DNA of 64,000 nucleotides from Rhyacophila brunnea (lineage: Eukaryota > Arthropoda > Insecta > Trichoptera > Rhyacophilidae), in the NCBI GenBank assembly GCA_022495005.1, contig JAGYXB010001324.1, forward strand, positions 806,001 through 870,000. The letters run 5' to 3'. Below the pieces are notes generated by a model, which worked only from the letters and a program-made list of their open reading frames with translations, was not told where the DNA came from and ran no database searches. Each line of letters opens with the position of its first letter. Positions within the stretch are counted from its first letter, which is position 1. A program made the position numbers and the translations under genes. Shown here one piece after another: positions 12,166 through 25,890 of the stretch.

Positions 12166-13060
12166 TTCGAATTCAAATTTATTTATTTTACATATAATGA
12201 ACATAACAAATTATAAATTTAAAGCGTTCAAGTCATGACATAAAATAAGTGTTAACAATTTTTTAAATAAAAATACAGACAAATGTGAGTTAATAATACA
12301 ATAAGTAATAAAATAAGAAAAGCAATTTTTAAAAAAAGTATATGGAAGCACACAGAGTAAACTTTGATAGAACCTATCTTAAAAACTTATAAAACAACGT
12401 CCACCTAAATTCACCCTCACGTAAGTGGAATATATCAATATCCAAAGCGATTTCATTAAATGTGGTTATTGCCCTCCCAATTGGCATTACTAATGGCAGG
12501 TTAGTTCTGCACCTTGGGAGAACAAACAACGGATGCCCTCGATTCCTAAGGTAATTATCAGAGACACACAAGCCAACACCACCAAGAATGGCAGAGTTTA
12601 CATTTACGCCGCGTATAAGTCTGAAAAAAAAATATAATATGTAGCTAAATAAAGATCCCTTCTAAATTTTAAGCTACAGTATGTAAGCATACCTAAGAGA
12701 AAGTCAGTCGGATAGAGCCACGGATAATATCCATACTGCCGAAAGTTAGGAGTCTCAAAAATTTCTTTTGGACTCTCTCCACCATAAGGCCGTACTTCAA
12801 CTTATGCGGGGCCCAAACGATAGACCCACCCTCAAGTCTGCTTCTAACTAAGGAGTTATAAAAGACCCTGTAAGTACGCAAGACAAAGCCCAACATCTTT
12901 AGCGCCTTTTTACAAATGGTATCTATATGACCACTAAACGTCAGTTTACTGTCAAACATAATGCCAAGATCTCTCACAGATGATATTCGCGAGAGAACTC
13001 TGCCATGCATCGAATACTGGAAAAACAATACTCGTGAGGCGCCTATATGGTATTCGCCTA
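12160..13060 (-). mobile_element. Jockey-like LINE 3' fragment
   Basis: The minus frame 12693-13028 has VRDLGIMFDSKLTFSGHID, LVRSRLEGGSIVWAP and VERVQKKFLRLL, the thumb region of a Jockey-type RT. A later frame (12374-12571) holds LPRCRTNLPLVMPIGRAI and FNEIALDIDIFH. The 3' untranslated end (12160-12260) is shared with copies at 28216, 53565 and 56885. Confidence 0.8.
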
Positions 13061-14093
13061 CATAAAGGGTGTGGAGACGTGGCGGGTGGTGGAGGGAGAA
13101 GCTATAAAAATAACATAATAATAATAAAAAAAACTATAGTACAGGAACATTTTTCGTATCGAATCTTTCAAAATAATTTTTAGTATTTTTGGCACATTTG
13201 ACAAAAATTACTCATTTATTTTATTCATAGATTTTATTCTAATTTTTCGGTCGAGTAGCAACCCCCACCAACCCTTAACTAAATACCAAATAAGCCACGA
13301 GATAAATTTGATATTGTTATTGTTAGGTTCATTAGTATTGTCACAAAAATATCGTTTCGTTATCGTTATCGAAGATACCATTTTTGAAATTTGTGCCGGA
13401 ATACATTAAACAATCAAAATGATTTTTTTGCCAGAATCAGGATTCAAACGTCTTCACTGACGTGCGCTCTACCCATTGCTCAGCCATGTGACTTAAGACG
13501 AAGTCTTTACCTACCAGAGGCACCTAGCGGGAAAATTAAATAAAGCTTGCAATTTGACACATTTTTTGATAGTTTACAATTTAAACTATATCAGTTAATA
13601 AATAATATTTATCTAAAAACATTAAAAAGAAAAATAATTTTTAAGTCAAAGATAAACTTACAATTATTGTAAAAAACATGTCATAAAATGTGAATTTGTC
13701 AAAGGACCCCATTATTACATGTATTTTATGGTCATATTTATTATTAAAATTTAGTTTATTAAGTTTTCTATGTTTTGTCGTAGAGACTTTTGACTAATTC
13801 AAAGTGTTAATATTTATTTTAAAAAACATCAATTTTTATCAAACTTTTTATGTATGTGAAATCTTATTTAGATATGGTCCCAATATCGAATCAATAATAA
13901 TTTGAAACCATTTTTTCGGCATTGATTCGCTGCTACACTTCACTAAAGTGTAAATATTAGCTCATTTTCAATTAGAATCAGTGCTTAGTAAATTTTGATT
14001 GTTTTTTTTTTCTTTTCAAAAAAAATTATGTGATTATTTTTAGCAGGTAATCGATTATAATTATTCCGTATGAAGTCATTTTATTAGGAATAC

Positions 14094-14100
14094 TATAAAA
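14094..14100 (+). promoter_or_regulatory. TATA box of the Gln-Lys-Pro repeat gene
   Basis: TACTATAAAAAGACAG lies 158 nt upstream of the ATG at 14252. Initiation about 30 nt downstream would give a leader of about 130 nt. It is the only good TATA match in the proximal upstream region, but it lacks the extended TTAGTTAGTATAAAA form of the coiled-coil genes. Confidence 0.45.
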
Positions 14101-14251
14101 AGACAGAAGTTATGTTTTTGTAGTGGAGTATTGAGTGATGTCTGTTTCAACCACAATATAGTTCGGTTTATTATATAAATATATACATAAACTATCATAT
14201 AATATAATATATAATTAAAAGTATATAAGAAATCGTATTTTAACCATAAAA

Positions 14252-16959
14252 ATGGTTAACATATATACGGGATTGATTCTGGTGGGGACTGTTATAATCT
14301 CGATTGCGGTAAGTAAATAAAATAATAATATACAAATATTATTGTGTCCGGAAACTTGTTCGTATGCAGTTCGCCGTATCACACTTTACTGTGAATTGTT
14401 GTATCGGAAGTAATTGGCCGTATATTAAAGACCGTCCAACCTCTATGGGTCGTATGGTGGGTACTGATATAAAATTCGTGTCTAAATAAAACATGGTTCT
14501 TGTCGGTTTACACTAATGAATACGTGTATTAATTAAGGCTCTAAGTACCAAAAACAAAAAAAACTGATATTTTTATAGAAAAGTGTTCTACATACTAACG
14601 CCAATAACTTTAGCTATGGTCTTAGTGCCTCAAGCAAGTCAAAAAAATACAGCAAAATATTATAACCTGTCGACGTTGTAAGTCCGTTGGCCTGTTTTAT
14701 TTATAATGGTGTAAATAGCACTACAGTGGTCAACTTCATTCAATATAAAATGGCTGACGATGGTGTGTTGACACTTGCGACTTCCTAATACCTAAAATTA
14801 TAGAAGCTGCCGTGATTGCTTCACACTGTAAAACCACATTTTTCAAAAGGTCTGCTTCATGAAATTTTACTGCAATGACTCGGTATTTTGTATCTACAGG
14901 CAATACTACTTTTTGGCACTTAGAGCCTTAATTAATACACGTATTCACTTTACAGGAAGCCAGAAGCAACCAAATTTTGAAAATAGCCGATATACTTATT
15001 TGTTAGGTTAAGTTAGGTTTTCATTCTTGAATTCATGAATTTTGCCAAAATCAGCTATGAAAATTGAATTGATGTTCATATTGAATCTAATAAAATTGGA
15101 GACCGTGCCTAAGCCAAACCAAAATAGTTCAGGTATGCTAATGGCGATCCGACATAAATATTACACAATTTTTCAGTCATACTAATTATTTGTTTTCGTT
15201 GAATTAAGAATACATTTATTATTACAGATGGTGTTTTTCAGCTTTTTTTAAAATTCAATAAGCCTTGCCTATAATTAACACTAAGCCATAATCGATAAAA
15301 ATATTCTTCTATCTATAAAATATCTAAAATATTTTATGGTTTAATGGCATAATTTTAGATATATTTTAAAGATAAGCGAATATTTTTTGAGTATTATCTA
15401 CTATGGCTCGGATTAGGAGGGTTAAATTAAATTTTTAAAACTAACAAACACTATCTACCAATTATAGTTTTAGCTCGATGAAAACGAATACATTTGACTG
15501 AGTGTAGTATGCACTATTTATACCGGATCTTTACAGTCTACCTCTACCCTCCATTCTTCGCCACTGAGTTATGGTAAGCCAACAAATGCCAGGGACCGTA
15601 AGTAGTGATCGGTGCTAGCTATGGGAATTATGATGTATGCAGGGTGTGATCCGCGTTCTTACCGCCAGAGCGACACGCGTATCTGCAGTTTGTCTTCGGC
15701 GCAATTACCCTATCGTGCCTCATAGCCATATTTAAGAAAAATTAATAATCACTGTGATACTCAAAACAGTGAGTAGGTATTTATTATTGACAATACTGCT
15801 TCGCTAGAAATAATGTTTAATAATACCGATTGGAGTGGGTTATACTTGTAACTTTTCATTTGACCATGTCCGGTCCTGATAATATATTATCATTATGGTC
15901 CCCCACAGAGTGGAAATTTGTGTTAAGAGATTTTTTTTTACGAGAAATGGATGTTAGCCACTTGCTCAACCTTTTCGGTCTATACTCTGACTCATACACA
16001 AATTGAAAAATAATATGACGTGTACTTGCCAGACTCATGATTCGAACCTGGGACCCACGACATTATAAACTGACGTGTTAGCCGCTCGGCCGTCGTGGAA
16101 TTATTGGCATCATATTTCATTTTATCTGATTTTAGAGGCTATGTCAAACTTTAGATTGTAATTATTCCATAACACGATTTCGAAACTAATCAAAATTTGG
16201 CAGTAACTCCACGAGTATATTAATATAACAAAAAAATGAAGAATTCTTTAGGTTTAGGAAAGTTATCGAGCGATGTACGTAGTAAAATGTCCCTTTTCGA
16301 GCGCTGCGATAGCCCAAATATCAAATACGACATTAACATGTTGAAAGTTTGTGAATAACTGATTTAAATTGTTAATTTCTTTAAAATTGCATTAGATGGA
16401 TAACGCAGTGGCTTCACCGGCGCGACCACCTGCTGAAGTCAAGTATGAGAAAACAGCTCTACATCAGAAACCAGCTCCATATCAGAAACCAGCCCTACAT
16501 CAGAAACCAATTCCATATCAGAAACCAGCCCCACATCAGAAACCAGCTCCACATCAGAATGTTGACAGTGACGACGAAAGAACCAATTGGGGGAAACCGT
16601 TAAACTGCAGAGGGAATCTGAGTGATGAACGCTACAATAATTTCAGTCCAAAAAATAAACCAAAGGGTAGTGTACCAAATAAGGGTAAAGGCAATAAGTT
16701 TGCGTCCGCAACTTGCACTGGAAAGAACGGTAAATACATCACTAAGACAGTCACCAATGATGGTAAACACGGCAACGTCATCAAGGAGACAGTCAATTCA
16801 GGAGAAAGTGGTGAGGGCATTATGGTGTCCGCGAGCGTGGGTGATCCAAACGTTCGCAACGACGCCGCCGAGATGGTCAAAGCCATGATGGCCAGTATGG
16901 GTAATAAACGTGGTGGTGCAAAGTCACCCCGCAAAATGGGAAGACGACTGAGTAATTAA
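14252..16959 (+). CDS. Short secreted protein with Gln-Lys-Pro repeat (two exons)
   Basis: Joined from exon 1 at 14252-14308 and exon 2 at 16396-16959; the intron 14309-16395 has a GTAAGT donor and an ATTAG acceptor, phase 0. The product is 206 aa. Exon 1 encodes MVNIYTGLILVGTVIISIA, a signal peptide of exactly 19 codons as in the neighbouring genes. Mature residues about 25-55 hold six copies of a hexamer close to QKPAPH (His or Tyr last). Then comes a short acidic stretch (DSDDERTNW), and a Lys/Gly/Thr/Ser-rich part with two related GK-TVTN and GN-TVNS segments. The C-terminus is basic (KSPRKMGRRLSN). A small secreted protein with a proline-rich head and polar tail recalls seroins of moth silk, but I see no decisive motif, so that name is only a guess. 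The intron holds two MITEs and a SINE. Confidence 0.7.
14518..14946 (+). mobile_element. MITE with GAATACGTG ends, copy 1
   Basis: Terminal inverted repeats of about 35 bp (GAATACGTGTATTAATTAAG, then GCTCTAAGTACC; mirrored at the right). It lies in the intron of the Gln-Lys-Pro gene. A second copy, in the opposite orientation, is at 51777-52207. Confidence 0.8.
15140..15566. mobile_element. MITE with CAGTGGCGAAG ends, in intron of gene B
   Basis: The right end CCATTCTTCGCCACTG is intact; the left end is worn, with GATCCGACATAAATATTACAC still matching. Part of the large intron of the Gln-Lys-Pro gene. Confidence 0.6.
15861..16100 (-). mobile_element. tRNA-derived SINE, family 1
   Basis: Reverse-oriented copy inside the intron of the Gln-Lys-Pro repeat gene. 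Box B reads GGTTCGAATCATG on the minus strand; the body matches the copy at 43605. Confidence 0.75.
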
Positions 16960-17066
16960 TCATTAAATAAGTATGCTGAATTTGGTTTTAATGACGACAC
17001 ACCAGACGTTATGCCATGTCCAAACCAAGATAGATTTGTGTCCATAAGTTATTTATATATATTTTG

Positions 17067-17072
17067 AATAAA
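17067..17072 (+). terminator. Poly(A) signal of the Gln-Lys-Pro repeat gene
   Basis: AATAAA in TTTTGAATAAAATTTT, 108 nt after the stop codon at 16959; the first canonical hexamer downstream. Confidence 0.55.
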
Positions 17073-17099
17073 ATTTTATAAAAACCACTAACACCACTG

Positions 17100-19280
17100 G
17101 ATTATAATGATTTAATACATATTTTTAAAAAGCACATAGCTAACTATCCAAAAATTACACATAAAATAAACTAACCTAGTTTGATTATAATATGTATAAA
17201 AATGGTTGGAATGAAAATCTTAAATAAATTAATTTTGTTGTAAGTATTTAATTTTATAGAAAAAGATAGATATAGACAAAAACAATTTTCATTATCCTAT
17301 ATTTAAATATATGGAGGTATTTAAATTGTTATTTAAATTGTTGCAGTATATGAATGTTGTACTTATTCATTACAATGTAGTCTGAAGCAATAACTGTGAA
17401 GTGTTGACGTAACGATTAGGTGTCCATTCGATATAATTAGAGTGCTATTTAAATGTAGTAATTAAAAAGTAATTCTATAGTCAGCAGTCAATGTGAAAAA
17501 TTATGAAGTTCTAGATACCACTCACAAATAGCTTTATGACTTTTTTCAACTCTGCCAGATTTACTAGGTACTATTAGCTTCACCAAGTTTTTGTTTCTTA
17601 TTTGGTTTAGTCATTTTTTCTGGGTAGAAATGAAATTGTTTGTAAATGTATTAATTATTTTGGCTATTTACGCACAAATGGACATCGTAATTGCTCCGAT
17701 CAGATGAGGCATTCTCTCGCACATTGGTCTCAAGCATTGTAAATCGATCAAAATTAGAGGTTCGCGGCGCGGCATTCCCGGCCGCCTGATGAGGTTAGTA
17801 CGATTATATTATATATGACGCATAAAGTCTAGAAACCGACCTATGCAATTATGTATTAAAATTATTCTTTAAGAGCATTTGCTGTTATTTTTATACAACG
17901 CGATCAGTCATTTGTTATTATTATAGGTTTTTTTTTTCTAAACGCATGCCATGGAAAATCATCTCTCGTGTCACTGGTGGCACGCGTGCCATAGGTTCGC
18001 CACCACTACTCTAAGGTATACAATATACGGGCTTAATTTCCAAATAACTTGAAACTATAAACTCCAATCACTATAATATGTATATTAGTTTTGGCATTTG
18101 ATTTGGAGCCGAATGAATCAACATACTATTGCCTGGCCCGAAACTTTCTCTCTCTTCTCCGTTGTTCCCTAATGGCTGAGTATTATTACTACCCTCAAAT
18201 TAATCTTCCGTGCGACCAAAACTCCATCCTTCAGTCCTCTGCTTATCCAAATGATGACTACCCCAGTTATCTCCTTTACTAAGTTGCTTCAGCGTGCTGA
18301 TGCTCTTCTGGTTTGCCTTCCCAAAACCACAACTCCTTTGCTCTCAGAATAAATTAATAGATGTTTTTGGATACCCGTATTTGGACAGGGCTATACTATT
18401 TCATTTATCTGGAGTCTCTGGACGATTGATTGGTTTATTTTGTGCTCTGTTCAAGAAATACGAAGCATTTGTTCATAAATAATTATTTACCTTTCGATCT
18501 TACCATAAGAATAATAATATGTAAAATCTAAACTTCACGGGAATTAAAGGTGCTAATAGATACCTACTATTTTTGATTTTTACCATTTAAATGGTTAAGT
18601 TTGAATATTCTAGTCAAAAATATAGTTAATAATTTAATAATCGTTCATAAAATATTATAATAATCCGTTTACACGACGTGCATACAATTACTGCTGACAG
18701 TGTGCATTAATTTTGAAAATAAGCAATGATTCCAGCAACAATCCTAGTATCATATCAAAAGAAAATTATCGAGATTTTTAATGAATTTTAAAGAATGCAA
18801 TGTTTTATTTATAAAAAACAGTAGTTGAATAATCATGAAATTATACTAAATACTGCTCGCCACCTAAGGCCGGATTTAGGGTAAAAATTGCTATAGCCCT
18901 GGGCGCTATCTCAGTAGGAGCCTGGAGCCTATGAAAAATACCTTGTAGTATTATTAAATATATATATTAAATCAGATGTTTACTATACACAAATTTTTAT
19001 CTAAGTGGCAAAGGTAGTTACACATTATGACATGCAAACATTATTAATTTTGCTTGCGTCACCTGTAAAAATCAATAAAACTACTAAAAATATTTAACAT
19101 TTTGTAAAATGCGTTTTAATGTTGTTTTTCTGGGACCCCTAATATGTATTAACCCAGGGCCCCTCGAAGAGTAAATTCCCATTAGATATAATAGGTATAT
19201 ACTACCATGTATAACTTCCAGTAAAAACCAACAAACACAGCCGTTTCTGCTGGTTCTAAATAATGTTTCATTCAGGGAAC
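17100..19280. other. Stretch without recognisable genes
   Basis: Short open frames at 18091-18282 and 18294-18482 (plus) have no known motif. GGTGGCACGCGTGCCATAGG near 17970 resembles a transposon end. 18868-19175 has repeat-like GGGCC-rich ends. Confidence 0.4.
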
Positions 19281-19289
19281 TCAGAAATA

Positions 19290-19450
19290 ATTGAAACTGA
19301 AATACCTAACGGGTAAGGAGAAGCAGGTAACCGATCTCGAGTGAGGAAGAATCAGGGATAAACTTAAACACGTGTCAAGAATACGATATACGTCGAATAC
19401 TGACAACTGTTCTCGGTTTATGCATTGACACTCATTTCATATTAGTGTAT
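19290..19450 (+). repeat. Dispersed repeat with CAGGGAACTCAGAAAT
   Basis: Homologous to 30105-30260 (shared CAGGGAACTCAGAAAT, CCGATCTCGAGT, CTCGGTTT). The second copy lies directly before the THAP-like exon. Family unknown. Confidence 0.6.
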
Positions 19451-19694
19451 TACACACACAGCACGTATATAATATGTGGTTCATTTTCGTAGGACACTCA
19501 CACATTCATACCCTGCGTCAAAATGTAGGGATATAGCCTATCGGAATTATATTTATAAATTTATTCTGTGGTTTCATTGTAATTTATTAAAATATAATAT
19601 TCTGTGTCACTGACCTAAGTATAAAAAATAATAATTTATTTCAATAAAAAAATATCTAAAAATTGACATGGTTTTATTGTACCTACCTATTTAT

Positions 19695-20850
19695 TGTATC
19701 TAATATTGAACATACATAATTTAAAAACACCTTATGCATAATATACCCACTAGAAAAAATCTTTTTTTAGAAAAAAAAAATATGACACCCGACGGGACTT
19801 GAACCTGTAACCGTAAAATTCACCCCAGTGTGCGTTTATAATTATGTTACTGGCATCCTACTTAATTACGACGAATTTAAATAGTAGTTCTTACATCATA
19901 ATGATTATAAAATTGCGTTGTAATGTTAACTATCGGATTTTGTATATTAAGTCAAGATAGGTATTAATAAAATGCCATAGTTACTAACCGATGTCACGGA
20001 TCATTTCAAATATTTAGTTTTTGTACGTACTTGCACTTGCTCATAATTTAATAAACTATTTGTGAATGTAACAATTTATATTATCATCTCCATCATCAGC
20101 CTGAATCTATCCACTGCTGGATGAAGGCCTCTTCAAGCTGCTTCCACTACTCTCGGTCCTGTGCATTGCGTTGCCACGTACTTCTGGAGAACTTTTTCAT
20201 TTCATCGATCCAGCGGCCTCTAGGTCTACTTTGCGGACGTTTTGTACTTCTTGGATACCACTGGATGACTAGATTTGTTCAACGATTGTCTCTTCTTCGA
20301 GCTATGTGTCCAGCCCATCTCTATTTAAGGCTTTTAATAAACTCTATTACATCGCTAACCCATGTCTGCTTCCTTATCCACCCATTCCTCTTTTTGTCCT
20401 TTCGCCTTGTGCCCAGCATGCCCCTCTCCATACCACGTTGTGCTACTCTAAGTTTCTTGATCTCTCTTTTACTTAGGGTCCATGTTTCACACGCATATGT
20501 GATCATGGGAAGCACACACTGGTTGAACACTTTGCGGCTTAGGCACAGTGGAAGGTCACTTTTGAAGACATTATTCAGACGGCCAAAAGCACTCTAACCT
20601 AGCTTTACTCTGCGAACAATTTCATAAAATATACATTCATATATAGACACTTGTTGTCCCAGATAGATGTAGCTTTTCACCTGTTCGACCTGAGTGCCAT
20701 TTTCAAAAAGATTTTTTCTATCGGTTATAATTATATTTTCTCAGAAATTATGTATGTTCAATAATATAGAACATTAATAATATATAATATAGAATGTTAC
20801 ATTCACAATTCTTGTGAACTATTCGTTGAATAAAATAAATAGTTTTTTTG
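19695..20850. mobile_element. MITE with tRNA-like core, split by a LINE
   Basis: The left part (19695-19900) has TTGAACATACATAATTTAAA and a minus tRNA-like block (about 19790-19850). The right end (20701-20850) has AAATTATGTATGTTCAATA and TATTCGTTGAATAAAATAAA. An RTE-like LINE piece lies between. Confidence 0.55.
20085..20700 (-). mobile_element. RTE-like LINE 3' fragment
   Basis: Minus-strand frames, including 20321-20530 with FNQCVLPMITYACETWTLS and RVAQRGMERGMLG, match the C-terminal reverse-transcriptase region of insect RTE-like LINEs. It ends in GATGATG repeats. The frame is broken, so inactive. Similar pieces are at 43995 and 59125. Confidence 0.8.
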
Positions 20851-22734
20851 TATTAATAATTAATATGGTTAAACCCTGATGTCTATATCTAGTGACGTCC
20901 CGTGGGGGTGGTTAATTATAAAGGGCGACGAATTGATGTGTACACTAATAATACATCACACCTATTTAATTTACAATGCTATTTGATTATAGCATCATAT
21001 AAACTTAAAGCTTTTAAAGTAAACAATATAATATAATATAAACATTTATGCACCCACTTAACTGTGTCAACTTAAGAAATGTTCAAAGAGACCTCACAGC
21101 ATTCAGGTCACCATCTAAAAGCAGTAAATTAACTAAAATAACGTCTTTAACCGGATGCACACCTTCAGTAATAAATACGATGATATATGCATCTTTTTAT
21201 ACAAATAGCACTTTACCCTCTTTTAAAATACTGACACGAGTTAAGAAATACATTTAAGTGATAATTATTAATATTATTTACGAGCTCATCCAATCTGTTC
21301 TCACCCTTTTGGGGTAAACATCTGCATTCTAACTATGTTGATTTAAAACAAGTACATCATTATGAAATTGCTCCCACGCTTTTGCGTGTTATAGAAATAA
21401 ACCATAAAAAGCACTTAACTGGTAATTATCAGTATTATTTATGAGCTTCTGTTCAATACTTGAAGTAAAGCATTCTGTTATCTACATTAATTGCACAAAT
21501 GTGCATCTTTTTGGATTAGTTTAGACACCTATGAACACTTGCATAGTCAAATAATGTTATAAATGTTATTCCTTGTTAATGTAAAAGCATATATCATAAC
21601 GGACACGTGCAGTCTGTTCAAGTCAAAAACCCATTAAAGAGAATAGTATAAAACCTCAGGGAATGTCACTCCTGTTGTCTTTTGTTTCCAACCATTGTAC
21701 AGTACGTTACCTATGTCTGTCAAACACTTTGTACTAAAATTATTACTGAAATAAATAGTGATGTTTTACTTTACGTAAAACACTATTGCTCTCGCCGTGT
21801 TCACAATCAATTACAAACGCCCACCGCTCAAGCATCCTAGAAGGTAAATCCCCTGACAAATTACCTTCAAAGACGTACAGTCTATAAATGTACAAGAAAA
21901 CTGTGAAGAATTACATCAAGGAGTTTCACAGAGTGTCCGAATTCTGGTAAGAAACTTAAGGAAGGTTAATATCATCAAACCATACAGGACCTGCCAACCC
22001 AGATCTCCTACTTCCTTAAGCTACTCATCACTAGGACATAACAGAATGAAGGAACTAATTCAAATATTACAACTTTCGAGAGCAGTAACAGCTTTCCATG
22101 AAACAAGTGATGCGATCGATTTTTTTTTTGTTAAGTATAGACATCTTTGTTTAAAAAATAACCCGAAGCATAAAAAATATAACTATTGCTATATTATAAT
22201 ACACGCAATTTTCAATATGCGATATCACGCATTGGGAATTTACAGCAATATCAACTTTATTGTTATGACGTTAGAACAGTGTTTCTAGTGTCACTGTTCA
22301 TTTGAGCGAACCCGTTCAAACCGAACCATTCGGCAGACCCGACAAAAAGCATCGTGAATTCATAGCTATCACCTTTATTGTAAATAGCGTTAGAACAGAT
22401 TATGCCAATCAGCAGACCCGACAAAAAAGTGAGCGTCATTTTTTTTCAAGATGCTTCGTCCATATTAATGTCATTGCCTGAAAGTAACAATGAGATAAAG
22501 CGAAAAGGGCCAATTTTAAGATAAGTATGCCAATAATTGATTGCTAAAAGTTATAGCTACATAATGAATCACTGAGATTTAAAAAAATGTAACACCACAT
22601 TTAAAAGAAAAAATACCACTGTCGCATATATTAAAAATGCACTCTAACTGTAAGTTTTCAAAGCAATATTGAGATAATTTGAGATACCACACTGTTAATA
22701 ATTGTAACAGAAAATCTCACCATTATCATAATAT
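20851..22734. other. Stretch without recognisable genes
   Basis: A fragment of the CAGTGACGTCC MITE begins at about 20891. 21600-21860 (AGTATAAAACCTCAGGGAATG, GAAATAAATAG) has an LTR-like promoter and poly(A) layout, but no partner LTR is visible. Short frames at 21048 and 22046 are not recognised. Confidence 0.35.
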
Positions 22735-22739
22735 ATTAT

Positions 22740-23061
22740 TGTTGGGAATAATGGATCGTTTAGAGGATGTTAAATTATGAACATGGTTTTCTTCATATGA
22801 TTAACTTTATTATTATCATCATCATGAATAATAATGTACAGAGTAATAGATTACATTGATTATGCGACCGTTACAATAGACCTTCGATTATACACTAATG
22901 TCACGCCGGACACTCAAGTGAACATTTAACTGTAATTAGTATTAATTAGTATTTAGCATTGGCGGACAGCCAGTGCCGTAGTTAAACGTATTAAAAATAT
23001 TCTTATTTTATTACTTATAATATTTAGTTATGTTATTATATTAGACGGCTATATATCAACA
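22740..23061 (-). repeat. Copia 3' LTR
   Basis: 322 bp, downstream LTR in the element's minus orientation. The purine-rich tract sits against its inner edge at about 23062-23070. Confidence 0.9.
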
Positions 23062-23094
23062 CGCCTCTTAGCCGTTTAATTACTTTTGTATCTG

Positions 23095-25890
23095 TACATT
23101 AGATTAACTTCAGTCTTTGACGATTTTCCAGGAAGCTCGTTTTATCCAATGCTTTGGTAAAGATGTCCGCTATATTATTTTTTGAATCAACTTTTACTAT
23201 GTCAATCGTCTTGTTTTGGTAATGTTCGTTTACATAATGAAATTGAATTTCAATGTGTTTAGAGTTTTTGTAAAATTTCCAAACTTTGCAATAGCGACCG
23301 CTCCGCTATTGTCCTCGTGAATTTTGATTGGTGTATTTACTTTTAAATCAAAACTTTTGTTACATATATTTCTCACAAATAAAATTTCTGTGACTGCTTC
23401 TGACAGTGCTATATACTCCGCGAAAGTGGAGCATTTTGTAACCACATTTTGTTTTTTTGACTTCCAAAAAATTAAATTTCCGTTTAGTCGAATAGCGTAA
23501 CCGCTCGTCGACTTTCTGTCTATATTGTCGCCCGCATAGTCTGAGTCGACGTAACAATCAATTTTATCGTTCTTTTCGTTTTTGCCATATCTTAATTTTA
23601 GATCTTTGGTCTTAAATAAATATTTTAGAATTCGCATCGCATACTTGTAATGGGTTTTGTCGTAGCAGTTTTGAAAACGGCTTAAGTAATTAACACTGTA
23701 CGCGATATCAAGTCTAGTGCCTGAGCTTATGTATAAAAGTTCGCCGATCAAGTTTCTGTATTTTATTGATTCATCTGTTTCGCTCGCTTGATCGATTTTT
23801 AGGTTTGTCTCCATTGAAGTTTCGTATAGTTTAAAATTTTCTGACTGATATTTAGAGGCTAATGATTCGATATATTTTGTCTGGCTTAGCTTCATGTTGT
23901 TTTGATCTTTATTGTAATCAATATCGATGCCTATATAACTTTTAACCTCATTAAGGTCTTTCATCGTAAATCTTATCATGAAACTTTTCTTAATTAAGTC
24001 AATTTTTAATTTGTCTTTCCCACAGATCAACAGATCGTCTACGAATACCAGGAGATATATTGATTCCTTATTTTCGGTTTTTACATAAAGACAATTATCG
24101 TATTCGCCTCTCTTGAAATCTAATTTTTTTACATATTCATCGAATGTTTCGTACCACGCAAGTGGACTTTCTCGCAAACCATATAACGCTTTCTCTAGTT
24201 TGCAGACTTTATTTTTTTCCTTTTGATAGCCTTTTGGCTGGTAAATATAAACTTCGCTTTTAACTGGTCCATTGAGAAATGCGGTCTCAACGTCCATCTG
24301 GTCAATGAAGAGATTATTCGTTGTGCAATAACTCACAAGAATTTTAAAAGTTAACATTTTTCCCACGGGGGAATAAACGTTTTCCAAGCGTTCTCTTTGT
24401 TGAAAGCCGCGTACTACTAGACGCGCTTTATATGTATCATCGCTCTTTCTTTTAAATATCCATTTTACATCGATTATTTTCTTATCAGTCGGCTTATCGA
24501 CTAGACGCCATGTTTTGTTTTTATTTAGACAGTTTATTTCTGAATCCATCGCCGTTCGCCAATGGTCAGAGTCTTTCGAGGTTAAAGCTTCCTCATATGT
24601 ACTTGGCGCATTTGCGTTTATGTAATAAACGTATATACAGTGAGCTATAGGATTTCCGTAACGCTCAACTGTCTTTTTTTCGCGTGCGGATACTCGTCTA
24701 GTTTTAACTTTGACCGATTCGCTCGCCTGTTCATTTTCAACAAATACTTCATTATCATTATCATTTTCACGCTCATTTTCACTTTCGCTCAATTCGATCT
24801 CCGAGCCCTGCTCATTTAGATCAACGTTTACACGGTTTTGTGATTCGTTATTTCCGTCGAAAGTGTTTTCATTAGTCTGATTTTCTAGGCATATTAGTCT
24901 TGTACCTTTTTCGATAACCTGCACATGTCTTGCCTCGATCACCTTATTTTTAACCAAAACTCGGTACCCGAAATGTGTATATCCTACGAGTACTCCGATT
25001 TGTGACTTATCGTCCCATTTTTTTCTGTTTATTTCCGGAATTCGGACAAAAACTCTTGAGCCATAAATTTTTAAATGTTTGGCTTTCGGCTTAACCCCGA
25101 AAAATATTTCATAAGGCGTTTTATTCTCGCACGTATTTGCGATAGTTCGATTTTTTAAATAGGCAACTGTATTTATTGCCTCGGGCCAATAAATTTTACT
25201 TATGCGCGCCTCTTTAATTAAACATCTTGCTATATCCATTGCTGATCTATTATTACGTTCAGCGACTCCATTGAGTTCGTGTACGTTTGTCGGACATGGT
25301 AAAATTTCGATTCCCTTTTTGTTTGCAAATTCGTATATTTCTCGATTTAAATATTCGGTCCCCTTATCGCATTGCAATCTTTTTATTGATTTCCCGAATT
25401 GATTCTCTACAAAATTAATGTGATTTTTGAGACACTCGGCCGTTTCTGATTTATTTTTTATACAATAAATTTTTGCACATTTGCTGTAATCGTCAATGAC
25501 AGTCAAAAAGTATTTTTCACCTTTATAGCCCACAATATTGTGCGGACCGTTTAGATCGCTGTTGTTTTTGCGCGGTGATTTTCGAAAGGTAAATTTGCCA
25601 TTTTACTTTCAATACATGTCGCGCATTTCATTTCTTGTTTTTCAAGATGGTCTGGTAGTCCATCAAGTAACTTATCTTTTACTATTTTTTCTAGATATCT
25701 AAAGTTTACATGGCCTAACGCACGATGCCACTTTTCTTTTTTTGTTAATCTCGTTGTATTTGTGAAGGCTTCATTTGGATAATCATTGTATGTACTTATC
25801 TTGCATGAATCTTTAGGATTTTTTTTACACAGCTAGTCATGTAGTATAAATCATTTATTTTATTAGCCACTGCTATAAGGTTTCTGGTTT
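23095..25890 (-). pseudogene. Copia integrase / reverse transcriptase / RNase H, frameshifted
   Basis: The main frame spans 23230-25533 (767 codons). Upstream, in another frame (about 25570-25760), lies an HHCC zinc finger (WHRALGH, then CATC), so one frameshift near 25570 splits the integrase head from its core. The core has the DDE residues in IDDYSK, CDKGTEY and HELNGVAERN. The RT follows, with WRTAMDSE, ETAFLNG and FVDDLL (the catalytic YVDD box with Phe first). RNase H ends with DSDYAGD and EDNSGAVA. Near 23265 another frameshift throws off the conserved tail, which resumes in a different frame to about 23095. The family normally makes one continuous polyprotein, so this copy could not do so. 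Confidence 0.85.
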
